A DNA stretch of 64,000 bases from an uncultured Saprospiraceae bacterium (GTDB lineage Bacteria > Bacteroidota > Bacteroidia > Chitinophagales > Saprospiraceae): NCBI GenBank assembly GCA_937980645.1, contig CALJPQ010000005.1, forward strand, positions 1 to 64,000, given 5' to 3'. Shown piece by piece: positions 26,612 through 35,258 of the stretch (within the stretch, counting starts at the first letter, position 1; each line of letters begins with the position of its first letter). Made by a program: the position numbers and the translations under genes. The notes beneath the pieces were generated by a model, which saw only the letters and a program-made list of their open reading frames with translations, had not been told where the DNA came from and ran no database searches.

Positions 26612-28783
26612 ATGCGCAAAATCCTCATTTCAGGCTATTTATGTCTCCTGACGTTGGCCGTCTGGGCACAAGATATTCACTGGACGCCCACGGGCGACAG
26701 TTACTGGGAATACGAGGCAAAGCCGGGCCAGATTGTCAAAATCACCCTACCCGACCGGAAAAAAGAGGTAGTCGTTTCCCCGCAACAATTGACGCAACCG
26801 GGAGCGCTGGCTCCTATGCCGGTGCGCGACTTCTTCTTTTCGGAAGACGGAGATCGGGTGCTCCTTTACACCAACACCCAGCGCGTATGGCGCTACGACA
26901 CCCGCGGCGACTACTGGGTGCTCGACCTGAAAAAGGGCGAACTGCGCCAGCTGGGCAAAGACCGCCCGACCTCGTCGCTGATGTTCGCCAAGTTTTCGCC
27001 CGACGGGCAAAAGGTCGCCTACGTCAGCGAACGCAACCTGTACGTGGAAGACCTGAACACGGGCAAAGTAACCCAACTAACCCAAACCGATGAGCGCGGC
27101 AAACTCATCAACGGTACCTTCGACTGGGTCTATGAAGAAGAGTTCGACTGCCGCGACGGTTTCCGCTGGAGCCCCGACAGCCGGCAAATCGCCTACTGGC
27201 AGATTGACGCTAACCGGGTGCGCGACTTTTACATGATCAATAACCTCGACTCCATCTATTCCATCATTGTCCCTGTCGAATATCCTAAAGTAGGCGAGCC
27301 GCCATCGCCGTATCGCATCGGCGTTGTAGATATAACGACCGCCCAAACGCGCTGGATGGACCTGCCCGGCGACCCGGCCAACACCTATCTGCCCCGCATG
27401 GAATGGGCCGCCAACGCCACAGAACTACTCCTGCAACAGCTCAACCGCAAGCAAAACGTCAGCCAGCTGCTGCTCTGCTCTGTCGCCACGGGCAAAGCCC
27501 AGGTCATCTACACCGAAACCGACGACACCTGGATAGACCTAAAAGCTGACAGCGAAAAAGGCTACTGGGATTGGCTCGAAGGCGGCCGCTCCTTTTTGTG
27601 GGTATCGGAAAAAGACGGCTGGCGCCATGCCTATCGGGTTAGCCGCAACGGCAAAACGGAAACCCTGCTGACCCCCGGCGAATACGACGTGATCCGCATC
27701 GCGCGCATAGACGAAAAGGGCGGATATCTATACTTCATGGCTTCGCCCGACAACGCCACCCAGGAGTACCTCTACCGCATCCGCATGGACGGCAAAAGCC
27801 GCCCTGAACGCCTGTCGCCTGCTGGCCAGGCCGGCACACACGCCTACGCCATCTCGCCCAACGCGCGCTATGCCCTGCATACCTTCTCCAACCACTATAC
27901 CCCGCGCGCCGAAGAGTGGATCACCCTGCCCGATCACAAACCGCTCGACCCTAAAGAGGCCATCCCTGTGGACATCAAACCACCCGCCGACAAAAAGGTA
28001 GAGTTTTTCCAGGTAACCACACAGGACGGCATCACCCTGGACGGCTGGATGGTCAAACCCGCCGACTTCGACTCTACCAAACGCTACCCGATTGTCTTCT
28101 ACGTCTATACCGAACCAGCCAGCACTACCGTGCGCGACCGCTTCGGCATCGGGCGCAATCGCCTCTACATCGGCGACATGAGCAAAGACGGCTACATCTA
28201 CGCCTCGCTCGACGGACGCGGAACCCCCGCCCCCAAAGGACGCGCCTGGCGCAAAGCCATCTATCGCAAAATAGGCATCGTCAACATCCGAGACCAGGCC
28301 ATGGGCGCCCAGGCGATGTTCCAACGATGGCGCTGGATTGATACCTCACGCGTAGCCGTCCACGGCTGGAGCGGCGGCGGCGCTGCCACCCTCAACCTGC
28401 TGTTCCAATACCCCGATATCTACCACACCGGCATCGCCATCGCTGCCATCACCAACCAGCTGACCTACGACAACATCTACCAAGAACGCTACATGGGCCT
28501 GCCGCAGGAAAACCGCGAAGACTTCCTGGCCGGATCACCCGTAACCTACGCCAAAAACTTGCGCGGAAACCTGCTGTACATCCACGGCACGGCCGACGAT
28601 AACGTACACTACCAGAACGCTGAAATCCTCATCAACGAACTCATCAAACACAACAAGCAATTCCAGTTCATGGCCTATCCCAACCGCTCGCACAGCATCT
28701 CGGAAGGTGAGGGAACGAGCCGGCATTTAGCCACCCTGTTTACCAACTTCCTCAAGACGCACTGCCCGCCGGGAGGGCGGTAG
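26612..28783 (+). CDS. Dipeptidyl peptidase IV-like serine peptidase (S9 family)
   Basis: Secreted peptidase of 723 residues that is expected to remove dipeptides from the N-terminus of peptides. A signal peptide (MRKILISGYLCLLTLAVWAQ) is followed by the beta-propeller domain and then an alpha/beta-hydrolase domain from about residue 480. The double glutamate that binds the substrate amino end is in WVYEEEFDC. The catalytic triad is Ser587 in HGWSGGGAA, Asp662 in GTADDNVH and His694 in PNRSHSI; the 32-residue Asp-His spacing equals that of human DPP4. Family members more often read GWSYGG at the nucleophile. It is followed at 91 bases by the PKD-cyclophilin gene, with two palindromic repeats in between. 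Confidence 0.93.
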   Translation: MRKILISGYLCLLTLAVWAQDIHWTPTGDSYWEYEAKPGQIVKITLPDRKKEVVVSPQQLTQPGALAPMPVRDFFFSEDGDRVLLYTNTQRVWRYDTRGDYWVLDLKKGELRQLGKDRPTSSLMFAKFSPDGQKVAYVSERNLYVEDLNTGKVTQLTQTDERGKLINGTFDWVYEEEFDCRDGFRWSPDSRQIAYWQIDANRVRDFYMINNLDSIYSIIVPVEYPKVGEPPSPYRIGVVDITTAQTRWMDLPGDPANTYLPRMEWAANATELLLQQLNRKQNVSQLLLCSVATGKAQVIYTETDDTWIDLKADSEKGYWDWLEGGRSFLWVSEKDGWRHAYRVSRNGKTETLLTPGEYDVIRIARIDEKGGYLYFMASPDNATQEYLYRIRMDGKSRPERLSPAGQAGTHAYAISPNARYALHTFSNHYTPRAEEWITLPDHKPLDPKEAIPVDIKPPADKKVEFFQVTTQDGITLDGWMVKPADFDSTKRYPIVFYVYTEPASTTVRDRFGIGRNRLYIGDMSKDGYIYASLDGRGTPAPKGRAWRKAIYRKIGIVNIRDQAMGAQAMFQRWRWIDTSRVAVHGWSGGGAATLNLLFQYPDIYHTGIAIAAITNQLTYDNIYQERYMGLPQENREDFLAGSPVTYAKNLRGNLLYIHGTADDNVHYQNAEILINELIKHNKQFQFMAYPNRSHSISEGEGTSRHLATLFTNFLKTHCPPGGR

Positions 28784-28800
28784 ATTTAGGGTGAAACATT

Positions 28801-28865
28801 CAGGCCAAAAAAGTTTGGCCGTTACTAGAGGATAAAAATTCAAGCCAAACAAGTTTGGCCGTTAC
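28801..28865. repeat. Two direct copies of a palindromic repeat (GCCAAAC/GTTTGGC)
   Basis: Copies at 28801-28825 and 28841-28865 both read close to GCCAAAxAAGTTTGGC and end in CGTTAC; each can fold on itself. The core is shared with the 28-bp palindrome at 16620-16647. They lie between the DPP-IV-like gene and the PKD-cyclophilin gene. Confidence 0.75.
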
Positions 28866-28873
28866 GCGAGAAT

Positions 28874-29767
28874 ATGAAAAGCACAAACATCTTTCTGCTG
28901 TCATTGGCCCTGTTGGGCGCTGCGCCGTTGCTGGCGCAAAATAAAAAGAAGCTGGCTGCCAATTTTTCCTTTCCGGAAAACCTGACGGCGCCAGCGAAAG
29001 TGCCGTTTACCAACCAGTCATCGGGTGCGGAGGCATACCAATGGGACTTTGGCGACGGCAGCACGTCGAGCGAAGCCAACCCGGTGCACACGTACAAGCA
29101 TTCGGGCAATTACAAAGTCAAACTCACCGCCCTGCAGGGCAAAAAAAGCAAGAGCGTGGAAAAAGTCGTCCAGGTTAAAGCGCCGGAGCGCTGTCTGATT
29201 GAAATCGAAACGGAATACGGCACGATGCTGGCCGAGTTGTTTGCCAGCACGCCCAAACACCGCGACAATTTTTTAAAGCTGGCCGAAGAGGGCTTCTACG
29301 ACGGGCTGCTGTTTCACCGCGTCATCAACGGCTTCATGATCCAGGGCGGCGACCCGCAGTCGCGCAATGCCGCGCCGGGCCAGATGCTGGGCATGGGCGG
29401 CCCGGGCTATCAGATACCCGCTGAATTTGTGGACTCGCTGGTGCACCTCAAAGGTGCCATTGCGGCGGCGCGCACCAACAACCCGAAGAAGGAGTCCAGT
29501 GGCTCGCAGTTCTACATCGTGCAGGGCGCCCCGGTAGAAGAGGCACAGCTGAACCAGCTGGAAATGATGCGTGGCTTCCGCTACACGCCCGAGCAGCGCG
29601 AAGCCTATCGCAAGATCGGCGGCACACCGCACTTAGACCGCGAGTACACCGTGTTTGGCCGCGTCATCGAAGGGCTGGACGTGATTGATAAAATTGCCGC
29701 CGTAGAAACCGGCCAGGCCGACCGCCCCAAGAAGGATGTGTGGATGAAAGTGCGGGTTATCAAATAA
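28874..29767 (+). CDS. Secreted PKD domain-cyclophilin fusion (peptidyl-prolyl isomerase)
   Basis: A 297-residue exported protein. The signal peptide ends near LLAQ. Residues 27-105 form a PKD domain (AYQWDFGDGSTSSEANPVHTY), and residues 112-297 a cyclophilin-type isomerase domain with FHRVINGFMIQGGDP, SSGSQFYIVQGAPV and YTVFGRVIEGLDVIDKIA. Cyclophilins catalyse cis-trans isomerisation of proline bonds. A PKD fusion suggests work in the periplasm or at the surface, perhaps on secreted proteins; that is inference. The neighbours are a secreted peptidase upstream and recJ 42 bases downstream. Confidence 0.9.
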   Translation: MKSTNIFLLSLALLGAAPLLAQNKKKLAANFSFPENLTAPAKVPFTNQSSGAEAYQWDFGDGSTSSEANPVHTYKHSGNYKVKLTALQGKKSKSVEKVVQVKAPERCLIEIETEYGTMLAELFASTPKHRDNFLKLAEEGFYDGLLFHRVINGFMIQGGDPQSRNAAPGQMLGMGGPGYQIPAEFVDSLVHLKGAIAAARTNNPKKESSGSQFYIVQGAPVEEAQLNQLEMMRGFRYTPEQREAYRKIGGTPHLDREYTVFGRVIEGLDVIDKIAAVETGQADRPKKDVWMKVRVIK

Positions 29768-29809
29768 CACCCTAACTTTCGGCTCCGAATTGTCGCTCTC
29801 TTTTGCTCG

Positions 29810-31546
29810 ATGACGATGCTGGAGCCGCGCTGGCGCTTCGTAGGGGCGGATGAAGCGCTCGTACAACGGTTGCGCCAAATGCTGGGCATCCACCCGGCCC
29901 TATGTCGTATATTGGCCCAGCGTGGCGTGCACACATTCGAGGATGCCAAACGCTTCTTTCGTCCGTCGCTGGCCCACCTGCATTCGCCCTTTGAGATGCA
30001 AGATATGCGCTGCGCCGTCGAGCGTCTGGCGCAGGCCATTGAGCAGGGCGAGCGCATCCTGCTGTACGGCGACTACGACGTGGACGGCACGTCGGGCGTC
30101 GCCCTGCTGTATACGTTTCTGTCGCGCTTCCACCCGCATTTAGACTATTACCTGCCCGACCGCGAGCGCGAGGGCTATGGCGTCAGCCTGGCCGGCATTG
30201 ATTACGCGCAACAAACAGGGGCGTCGCTGCTCATCACCATCGACTGCGGCATTCAGGCCCACGCACCGATAGCGCTGGCCAGAGAACGCAGCATAGACGT
30301 CATCGTGTGCGACCACCACCTGCCCGATGGGCCACTGCCCGCCGCCCATGCTGTGCTCAACCCGCGCCGGCCCGACTGCTCGTACCCCAACAAGCACCTG
30401 AGCGGCTGTGGCGTGGCTTTCAAACTGGCACAGGGCCTCGCGCTGGCCAAAGGAACACCGGCAGAGGAGTTGGAAGACTTACTCGATTTCGTAGCCCTCA
30501 GTACGTGCTGCGACCTGGTGCCGTTGGTCGGCGAAAACCGCGTGCTCACGCATTTCGGCATCGGGCGCATCGAACGCCAGCCGCGCACCGGCGTGTGGGC
30601 TTTGCTGCAAAAAAGCGGCTGTACACCGCCGCTGAAGGTGCGCGACCTGGTGTTTGGCCTCGGGCCCCTGCTCAACGCCGCCGGCCGCATGGGCGACGCC
30701 CGCGACGCCGTGCGCCTGCTGCTGGCCACCGAGCGCCGAAGTGCGCAGAGCCAGGCCACCAGCTTAGTGGCGAAAAACCGCAAACGCCAGCAAATCGAAC
30801 GCGCCGCCACGGCCGTTGCCTTGCGCCAACTGATGCACCAGAAGGGATTTAAAGAACGAAAGAGCATTGTGCTGTTCGACCCCAGCATCCCAAGAGGCAT
30901 CCTCGGCATCGTAGCCAGCCGCTTAGTGGAGCGCTTCCACCGCCCTGCGGTTGTGCTCACGCAGGACGGTGAGGGAGCCAGCGGCTCCGGGCGCTCAGTA
31001 CCAGGCTTCGACCTGCACGCAGCGCTCAAGCAATGCCAGGCGCTGCTCACGTCTTTTGGTGGCCATACCTTCGCAGCAGGGCTGCAACTGCCGCTGGAGC
31101 ACCTTCCGGCTTTTGCCGAACAGTTCGAGGCGGTTGTCCGGCAAACCCTGCCCGCCGAAGCCGAACAGCCCGAAATTGCGCTGTGCAGCGAACTCGAACT
31201 GGCCGACATCACGCCGGCCTTCTGGCGCACGCTTCGACAGTTCGCCCCCTTTGGGCCGGGCAACATGACGCCTATCTTCTGGGCCAGAAACGTGCGCGAC
31301 ACCGGCCAAAGCCGAATCCTGCACGCCGGGCACGTGCAACTATCGGTGCAGCAAAACGGTGGCCCCGTCTTCACTGGCATCGGCTTCGACCTAGCCGAAC
31401 GTTTCCAACAGCTCCGCCATCAACCCTTCGACTTGGCCTTTAGCCTGCAGGAGGACACCTTCCAAGGCACTACCACCCTCCGGCTGCGGGCAAGGGCATT
31501 CCGACCATCCCAGAACGACACACCACTAAGCACCGGACGCTTGTGA
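29810..31546 (+). CDS. recJ: Single-stranded-DNA-specific exonuclease RecJ
   Basis: 5'-3' single-strand exonuclease of DNA repair and recombination, 578 residues. DHH-family metal motifs are present: GDYDVDGTSGVALLY (usually DYDADG), TIDCGIQA, VCDHHLPDGP, and DFVALSTCCDLVPL (where many relatives read GTxAD). The DHHA1 part has SGSGRSVPGFDLH and SFGGHTFAAGLQLP, followed by the C-terminal OB-like domain. The core metal ligands are intact, so the enzyme is probably active. The start at 29810 gives MTMLEPRW; the second ATG at 29816 is equally possible. Confidence 0.95.
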   Translation: MTMLEPRWRFVGADEALVQRLRQMLGIHPALCRILAQRGVHTFEDAKRFFRPSLAHLHSPFEMQDMRCAVERLAQAIEQGERILLYGDYDVDGTSGVALLYTFLSRFHPHLDYYLPDREREGYGVSLAGIDYAQQTGASLLITIDCGIQAHAPIALARERSIDVIVCDHHLPDGPLPAAHAVLNPRRPDCSYPNKHLSGCGVAFKLAQGLALAKGTPAEELEDLLDFVALSTCCDLVPLVGENRVLTHFGIGRIERQPRTGVWALLQKSGCTPPLKVRDLVFGLGPLLNAAGRMGDARDAVRLLLATERRSAQSQATSLVAKNRKRQQIERAATAVALRQLMHQKGFKERKSIVLFDPSIPRGILGIVASRLVERFHRPAVVLTQDGEGASGSGRSVPGFDLHAALKQCQALLTSFGGHTFAAGLQLPLEHLPAFAEQFEAVVRQTLPAEAEQPEIALCSELELADITPAFWRTLRQFAPFGPGNMTPIFWARNVRDTGQSRILHAGHVQLSVQQNGGPVFTGIGFDLAERFQQLRHQPFDLAFSLQEDTFQGTTTLRLRARAFRPSQNDTPLSTGRL

Positions 31547-31590
31547 AGGGTTTAATTTAAACATAACACAGCCGGAGAGCTTTACGGCCC

Positions 31591-31598
31591 TACCTTTG
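31591..31598 (+). promoter_or_regulatory. TAnnTTTG promoter box (TACCTTTG) of btaA-btaB
   Basis: TACCTTTG ends 14 bases before the ATG at 31613, so the btaAB pair has its own promoter separate from recJ. Confidence 0.6.
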
Positions 31599-31612
31599 CC
31601 CGCTACGAAAAC

Positions 31613-32788
31613 ATGGCCATGGGTTTATTGCACACGCTCAACGAGCGCATCTTCCGCCAGATACACGGCCAAAATTTGGTCTATAACACCTGCTGGGAAG
31701 ACCCGCGCTGCGACCGACAACTGCTCCACCTGCAATCGGATAGCCGCATCGTCATGCTGACCAGCGCCGGCTGCAATGCACTGGACTACCTGCTCGACGA
31801 CGCGGCCAGCATCCACTGCGTGGACGTAAACCCGCGCCAGAATGCGCTGCTTCAGTTCAAAATAGCCCTCCTGCAGGGCAGCAACCACGAAACGCTGTTC
31901 CGATTCTTTGGCCAGGGCCGCGCCTTCGATGCACGCGAGGTCTTCTACGACTGCATCCTGCCGCGCCTAACGGATGCGTTCGCCCGACAGTGGTGGGAGC
32001 GCTTCATCCATGCGTTTTCGGGCAAAGGGCTTCGGCGCTCGTTCTACTGGCACGGCAGCAGCGGCGTAGCCGCCTGGTTGGTACAGCGATGGCTGCGCGC
32101 TCACCCGTCGGCCTGGGCAGCCGCCAAAGGGCTTTTCGCCGCCCAGGACCTGGAAGAGCAGGCGTACTACTACGACCAATTAGAACCTAAGTTCTTCAGC
32201 CCACTGCTCACGTGGGCGTTGCGCCAACACGTCTTCCAGAGCATGCTCGGCGTGCCCGAAAGCCAGCAAACCCTGGCAGCAGCCACCTACCCTAACGGAA
32301 TGGTCGGCTATTTCATGGAATGCCTGCGCCACGTATTGCGCGACCTGCCTCTGCAGGACAACTACTTCTGGAAGCTGTACTTCTATGGCCATTACACGGC
32401 GGAATGCTGCCCCAATTACCTGCGCCCAGAATACTTCGACACCCTCCGCACGCGCAGCACCCGCATCAGCACCCATACAACCACCCTGAGCGAGTTCCTG
32501 CTCCAGCATCCCGGCCAGTACACGCACTTTGTCTTGCTCGATCACCAGGACTGGATGGCCAAAGCCCCCGCCCTGTACCCAGCCTTAGAAGAAGAATGGC
32601 GGCTCATCCTGGAAAATGCCGCCCCCGGCGCCCGCATGCTGATGCGCTCTGCAGCGCGGAAGCTCGACTTCCTCCCCGCCTTCGTACGTGAAAGGGTTAC
32701 CTTCGATGTCAAGGCCGCTGAACAGGTCCACGCCCAAGACCGCGTCGGCACCTATGCCAGTACCTGGATCGGCCAAATAGCGCGCTAA
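31613..32788 (+). CDS. btaA: BtaA-like 3-amino-3-carboxypropyl transferase (DUF3419)
   Basis: Resembles BtaA, which moves the aminocarboxypropyl group of S-adenosylmethionine onto diacylglycerol to make diacylglyceryl-homoserine, the first step of betaine-lipid (DGTS) synthesis. The 391 residues include the family's NLVYNTCWEDPRCDRQLL near the start, MLTSAGCNALDYLLDD and IHCVDVNPRQNALLQFK of the SAM fold, and FVLLDHQDWM further on. The start could also be at 31619. It is followed with no gap by a methyltransferase gene, the order expected for BtaA-BtaB. Other DUF3419 members exist, so the exact substrate is inferred. Confidence 0.85.
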   Translation: MAMGLLHTLNERIFRQIHGQNLVYNTCWEDPRCDRQLLHLQSDSRIVMLTSAGCNALDYLLDDAASIHCVDVNPRQNALLQFKIALLQGSNHETLFRFFGQGRAFDAREVFYDCILPRLTDAFARQWWERFIHAFSGKGLRRSFYWHGSSGVAAWLVQRWLRAHPSAWAAAKGLFAAQDLEEQAYYYDQLEPKFFSPLLTWALRQHVFQSMLGVPESQQTLAAATYPNGMVGYFMECLRHVLRDLPLQDNYFWKLYFYGHYTAECCPNYLRPEYFDTLRTRSTRISTHTTTLSEFLLQHPGQYTHFVLLDHQDWMAKAPALYPALEEEWRLILENAAPGARMLMRSAARKLDFLPAFVRERVTFDVKAAEQVHAQDRVGTYASTWIGQIAR

Positions 32789-33442
32789 ATGAACACCGCA
32801 GAAAAACAAGCCACTGCCCAGCCGCAAACCATGCAGCGGTACTACCGCTGGCATGCGCGCATCTACGACGCCACGCGCTGGGCCTTCCTCTTTGGCCGCC
32901 GTCGCCTGTTGCGCCTGCTGCCGCAAAAACCCGCTCTCCGCTTAGCCGAAATCGGCTGCGGCACCGGCTTCAACCTCAAACGCTTAGCCCACCAACACCC
33001 CGACTGGCAACTCACAGGTATTGATGTGTCGAGGCACATGCTCGACCGCGCTTTTCAGGCGCTCAAACCGTACTCCCAACGGGTCTTTTTGTTGGAGAAA
33101 AGCTACGGCAAGGGCCAATTCCGCCTGAAAGAGCCTGCCGATGTCGTGCTGTTCTCTTACGCGCTCACCATGTTCAACCCCGGCTTCGAGGGCGCTATCG
33201 AGCAGGCCTACGACGACCTGCGCCCGGGCGGCTGCATCGCTGTGGTGGACTTTCACGACACACCCTTTGGCTGGTTTCGGCGCTGGATGGGCATCAACCA
33301 CGTGCGCATGGAAGGCCACCTGCTGCCCGTGCTGGAGCAGTACTTCGAGCCTAAAACCTGCCAGGTGCGCCGTGCCTTCGGAGGGCTGTGGCGCTATGTA
33401 GTGTTCGTAGGCGTAAAACCGCGCTCGTCGGTAGATTCCTAA
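32789..33442 (+). CDS. btaB: BtaB-like SAM-dependent N-methyltransferase
   Basis: Class I methyltransferase of 217 residues. The SAM motif is LAEIGCGTGFNLKRLA followed by LTGIDVSRHMLDRA; later parts include DVVLFSYALTMFNPG and GGCIAVVDFHDTP. In the betaine-lipid route BtaB methylates diacylglyceryl-homoserine three times to give DGTS. The start codon follows the btaA stop directly (TAA then ATG), a strong sign of joint function. The methyltransferase fold alone would not define the substrate; the context does. Confidence 0.82.
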   Translation: MNTAEKQATAQPQTMQRYYRWHARIYDATRWAFLFGRRRLLRLLPQKPALRLAEIGCGTGFNLKRLAHQHPDWQLTGIDVSRHMLDRAFQALKPYSQRVFLLEKSYGKGQFRLKEPADVVLFSYALTMFNPGFEGAIEQAYDDLRPGGCIAVVDFHDTPFGWFRRWMGINHVRMEGHLLPVLEQYFEPKTCQVRRAFGGLWRYVVFVGVKPRSSVDS

Positions 33443-33500
33443 GTCAAACGGCAAGAACCCCTCTTAATTCCTGAACTCTACTTTCCCCCCTCATCTACTG

Positions 33501-34997
33501 TCAAAAAAACAGTGCAACTCTTGCCGCAAAAGGCCCGACGCGCACCACGTAAACTCCTCTGGGCAAAAAACCAGCCCTGACGGCCATGGCTGCTTCTGCC
33601 AGTGTTTGCTCTGCGACGATGCGCCCGCTCAAGTCTGTGATAATGACCGAAAGCGGAAAGGCAAGGCCTGCTTTTTCAGGCAAAACCAGCCGAAACAAGC
33701 CGTCGGGAGCAGGATTTGGAAAAATAAAAAGCCGCTCCTCCGTCGTACTTGTATCGTCCCAATCAACAGACGACACCGGGTTAGCTTCTACAGCGCCAAT
33801 AGAGGGTGGGATGGCAAACAGTCGTTTCAAAAAATCCAGTTTCGGGTCGCTTAACGGCACCCCTCGGCCTGCAGCCGGGCTGGTCGGCGGTATGATAAAG
33901 TTTTCATTAGCAGGGTCTTGAAGCAGCGGATTCTGGTTCAACACCCGATTGGGCTCAGCCACGGGCGTATTTGGGCCGGCCCAGTTGGGATTGTCGGCAT
34001 GGAACCACAGATTGTTGGAGAACGTAAAGGTCTGCGGCGCCGTATTGGGGCCAATGTTGATGGCCGTGGTATTGGCATTCGATAGCACCACAATGTTGTT
34101 TCGAAAGGAATTGTGGCCACACGGCAGAAATCGGTTGGTGTCCACCGTCTCCTGCAGAATGCGAATGGCCCATCGCTCAGGGCGGTAAAGCGTGTTGTGG
34201 GCAACGTCCACCTCAACCGCCCCTACGTAAGCAACGGGAGCTTGTGAACCAACGAAAACATTGGAAAACACCTGCACCCGCGCCGCCTCGAAGCGCGCCG
34301 TATCGGGCCGGAAGAAGGCCAGGCCCGTGCTGCCGCCAATATTCAGCGTACGCTGGCCGCAGTTTTTAAAAAAATTGCGCTCAATGCGCACCTGCTCGCT
34401 GCCGCCCTTGCACTGAATGGCATTAGAGCCCATGTTCTCGAAGCGGTTGCCGATGATCTTGCCGAAATGACAGCCTACCATATCAATGCCGCTGCCGCCT
34501 GCGGCGCCGTTTTGAAACAAGCAATCGAGCACCTCGAAGTGATCCACCCCCGAGAGCTTCAGCAGGTCGTTGTTACCGGTGGCCGCCATGTCGCGAAAAG
34601 TACACCGCTCAAAAATCAGATGATGGGCAGGTGTGGCATAGGTGCCGCCATCGTCCACGTTCAGGCCATTGCCCGTCTGCTGCTGAAAGGTCAGGCCAAT
34701 GATGTGTACGTAGGCCGGGTCTGTGAACTGTATGGCATTCGTCCCACCCTGGAAAATGACCGTCGCCCCAGGAGCATTCTTAATCGTAATCCATTGATTA
34801 GGCATGCCTTTCAAGTTCGGGATAAACAGCCCTCCCGGATACGTTGCCGCGTGTAACAACAACGTATCGCCCGGCTGCGCCACGGCAGCCGCCGCAGCCA
34901 AATTGGGGTACGGCTGACCAGGGCCAATGTGCAGCGTCGCCGCAGGCAGATGACAGGCACTCAACAGAAAGCAAACAAGGGCGATGGTCTCTCTCAT
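33501..34997 (-). CDS. Right-handed beta-helix protein with T9SS type A sorting domain
   Basis: Exported protein of 498 residues. The N-terminus (ALVCFLLSACHLPA) is a signal peptide that also contains a lipobox-like LSAC, so cleavage could be by either peptidase. The body has parallel beta-helix repeats of the pectate-lyase type, for example FQQQTGNGLNVDDGG, FLNRCTF-like FERCTFRDMAATGNND, and NRFENMGSNAIQCKGG. The last 70 residues form a type A T9SS sorting domain (FIFPNPAPDGLFRLVLPEK ... GVYVVRVG). No polysaccharide-lyase catalytic set was recognised, so adhesion or carbohydrate binding is equally possible. Confidence 0.85.
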   Translation of the reverse strand: MRETIALVCFLLSACHLPAATLHIGPGQPYPNLAAAAAVAQPGDTLLLHAATYPGGLFIPNLKGMPNQWITIKNAPGATVIFQGGTNAIQFTDPAYVHIIGLTFQQQTGNGLNVDDGGTYATPAHHLIFERCTFRDMAATGNNDLLKLSGVDHFEVLDCLFQNGAAGGSGIDMVGCHFGKIIGNRFENMGSNAIQCKGGSEQVRIERNFFKNCGQRTLNIGGSTGLAFFRPDTARFEAARVQVFSNVFVGSQAPVAYVGAVEVDVAHNTLYRPERWAIRILQETVDTNRFLPCGHNSFRNNIVVLSNANTTAINIGPNTAPQTFTFSNNLWFHADNPNWAGPNTPVAEPNRVLNQNPLLQDPANENFIIPPTSPAAGRGVPLSDPKLDFLKRLFAIPPSIGAVEANPVSSVDWDDTSTTEERLFIFPNPAPDGLFRLVLPEKAGLAFPLSVIITDLSGRIVAEQTLAEAAMAVRAGFLPRGVYVVRVGPFAARVALFF

Positions 34998-35186
34998 AAG
35001 CGTCGAAAATTTGAAGAAAAGACGCCAATACTGCCCAAGCCGCTGCCAGAAACAGGAGAGTGGGCTTTGGAAAAAGCGTCCGCACTTCCGAACGAGAAAA
35101 GACTGCGCTCTGCTACAGACACCGTCGCCATTTTTTTGGAAAAGGCGCCAGCAATCAGACTACCGAGCGGCATGACCAGAGCACCT

Positions 35187-35233
35187 CAGGTCTTTACAAA
35201 TCCGGCACAACATTCCGGATTTGTAAAGACCTG
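35187..35233. repeat. Perfect 19-bp inverted repeat between the YfhO-like and beta-helix genes
   Basis: The arms 35187-35205 and 35215-35233 are perfectly complementary around a 9-base loop (CACAACATT). It sits 26 bases beyond the YfhO-like stop and could end that transcript, but no T run follows on either strand. Confidence 0.7.
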
Positions 35234-35258
35234 GCTATTCTTGACGCATGTTGCTATA

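Noticed and set aside
28801-28865. Considered as a CRISPR array
   Set aside because: Only two copies with a 15-base spacing, each a self-complementary palindrome, and a third relative far away. No cas genes are present.
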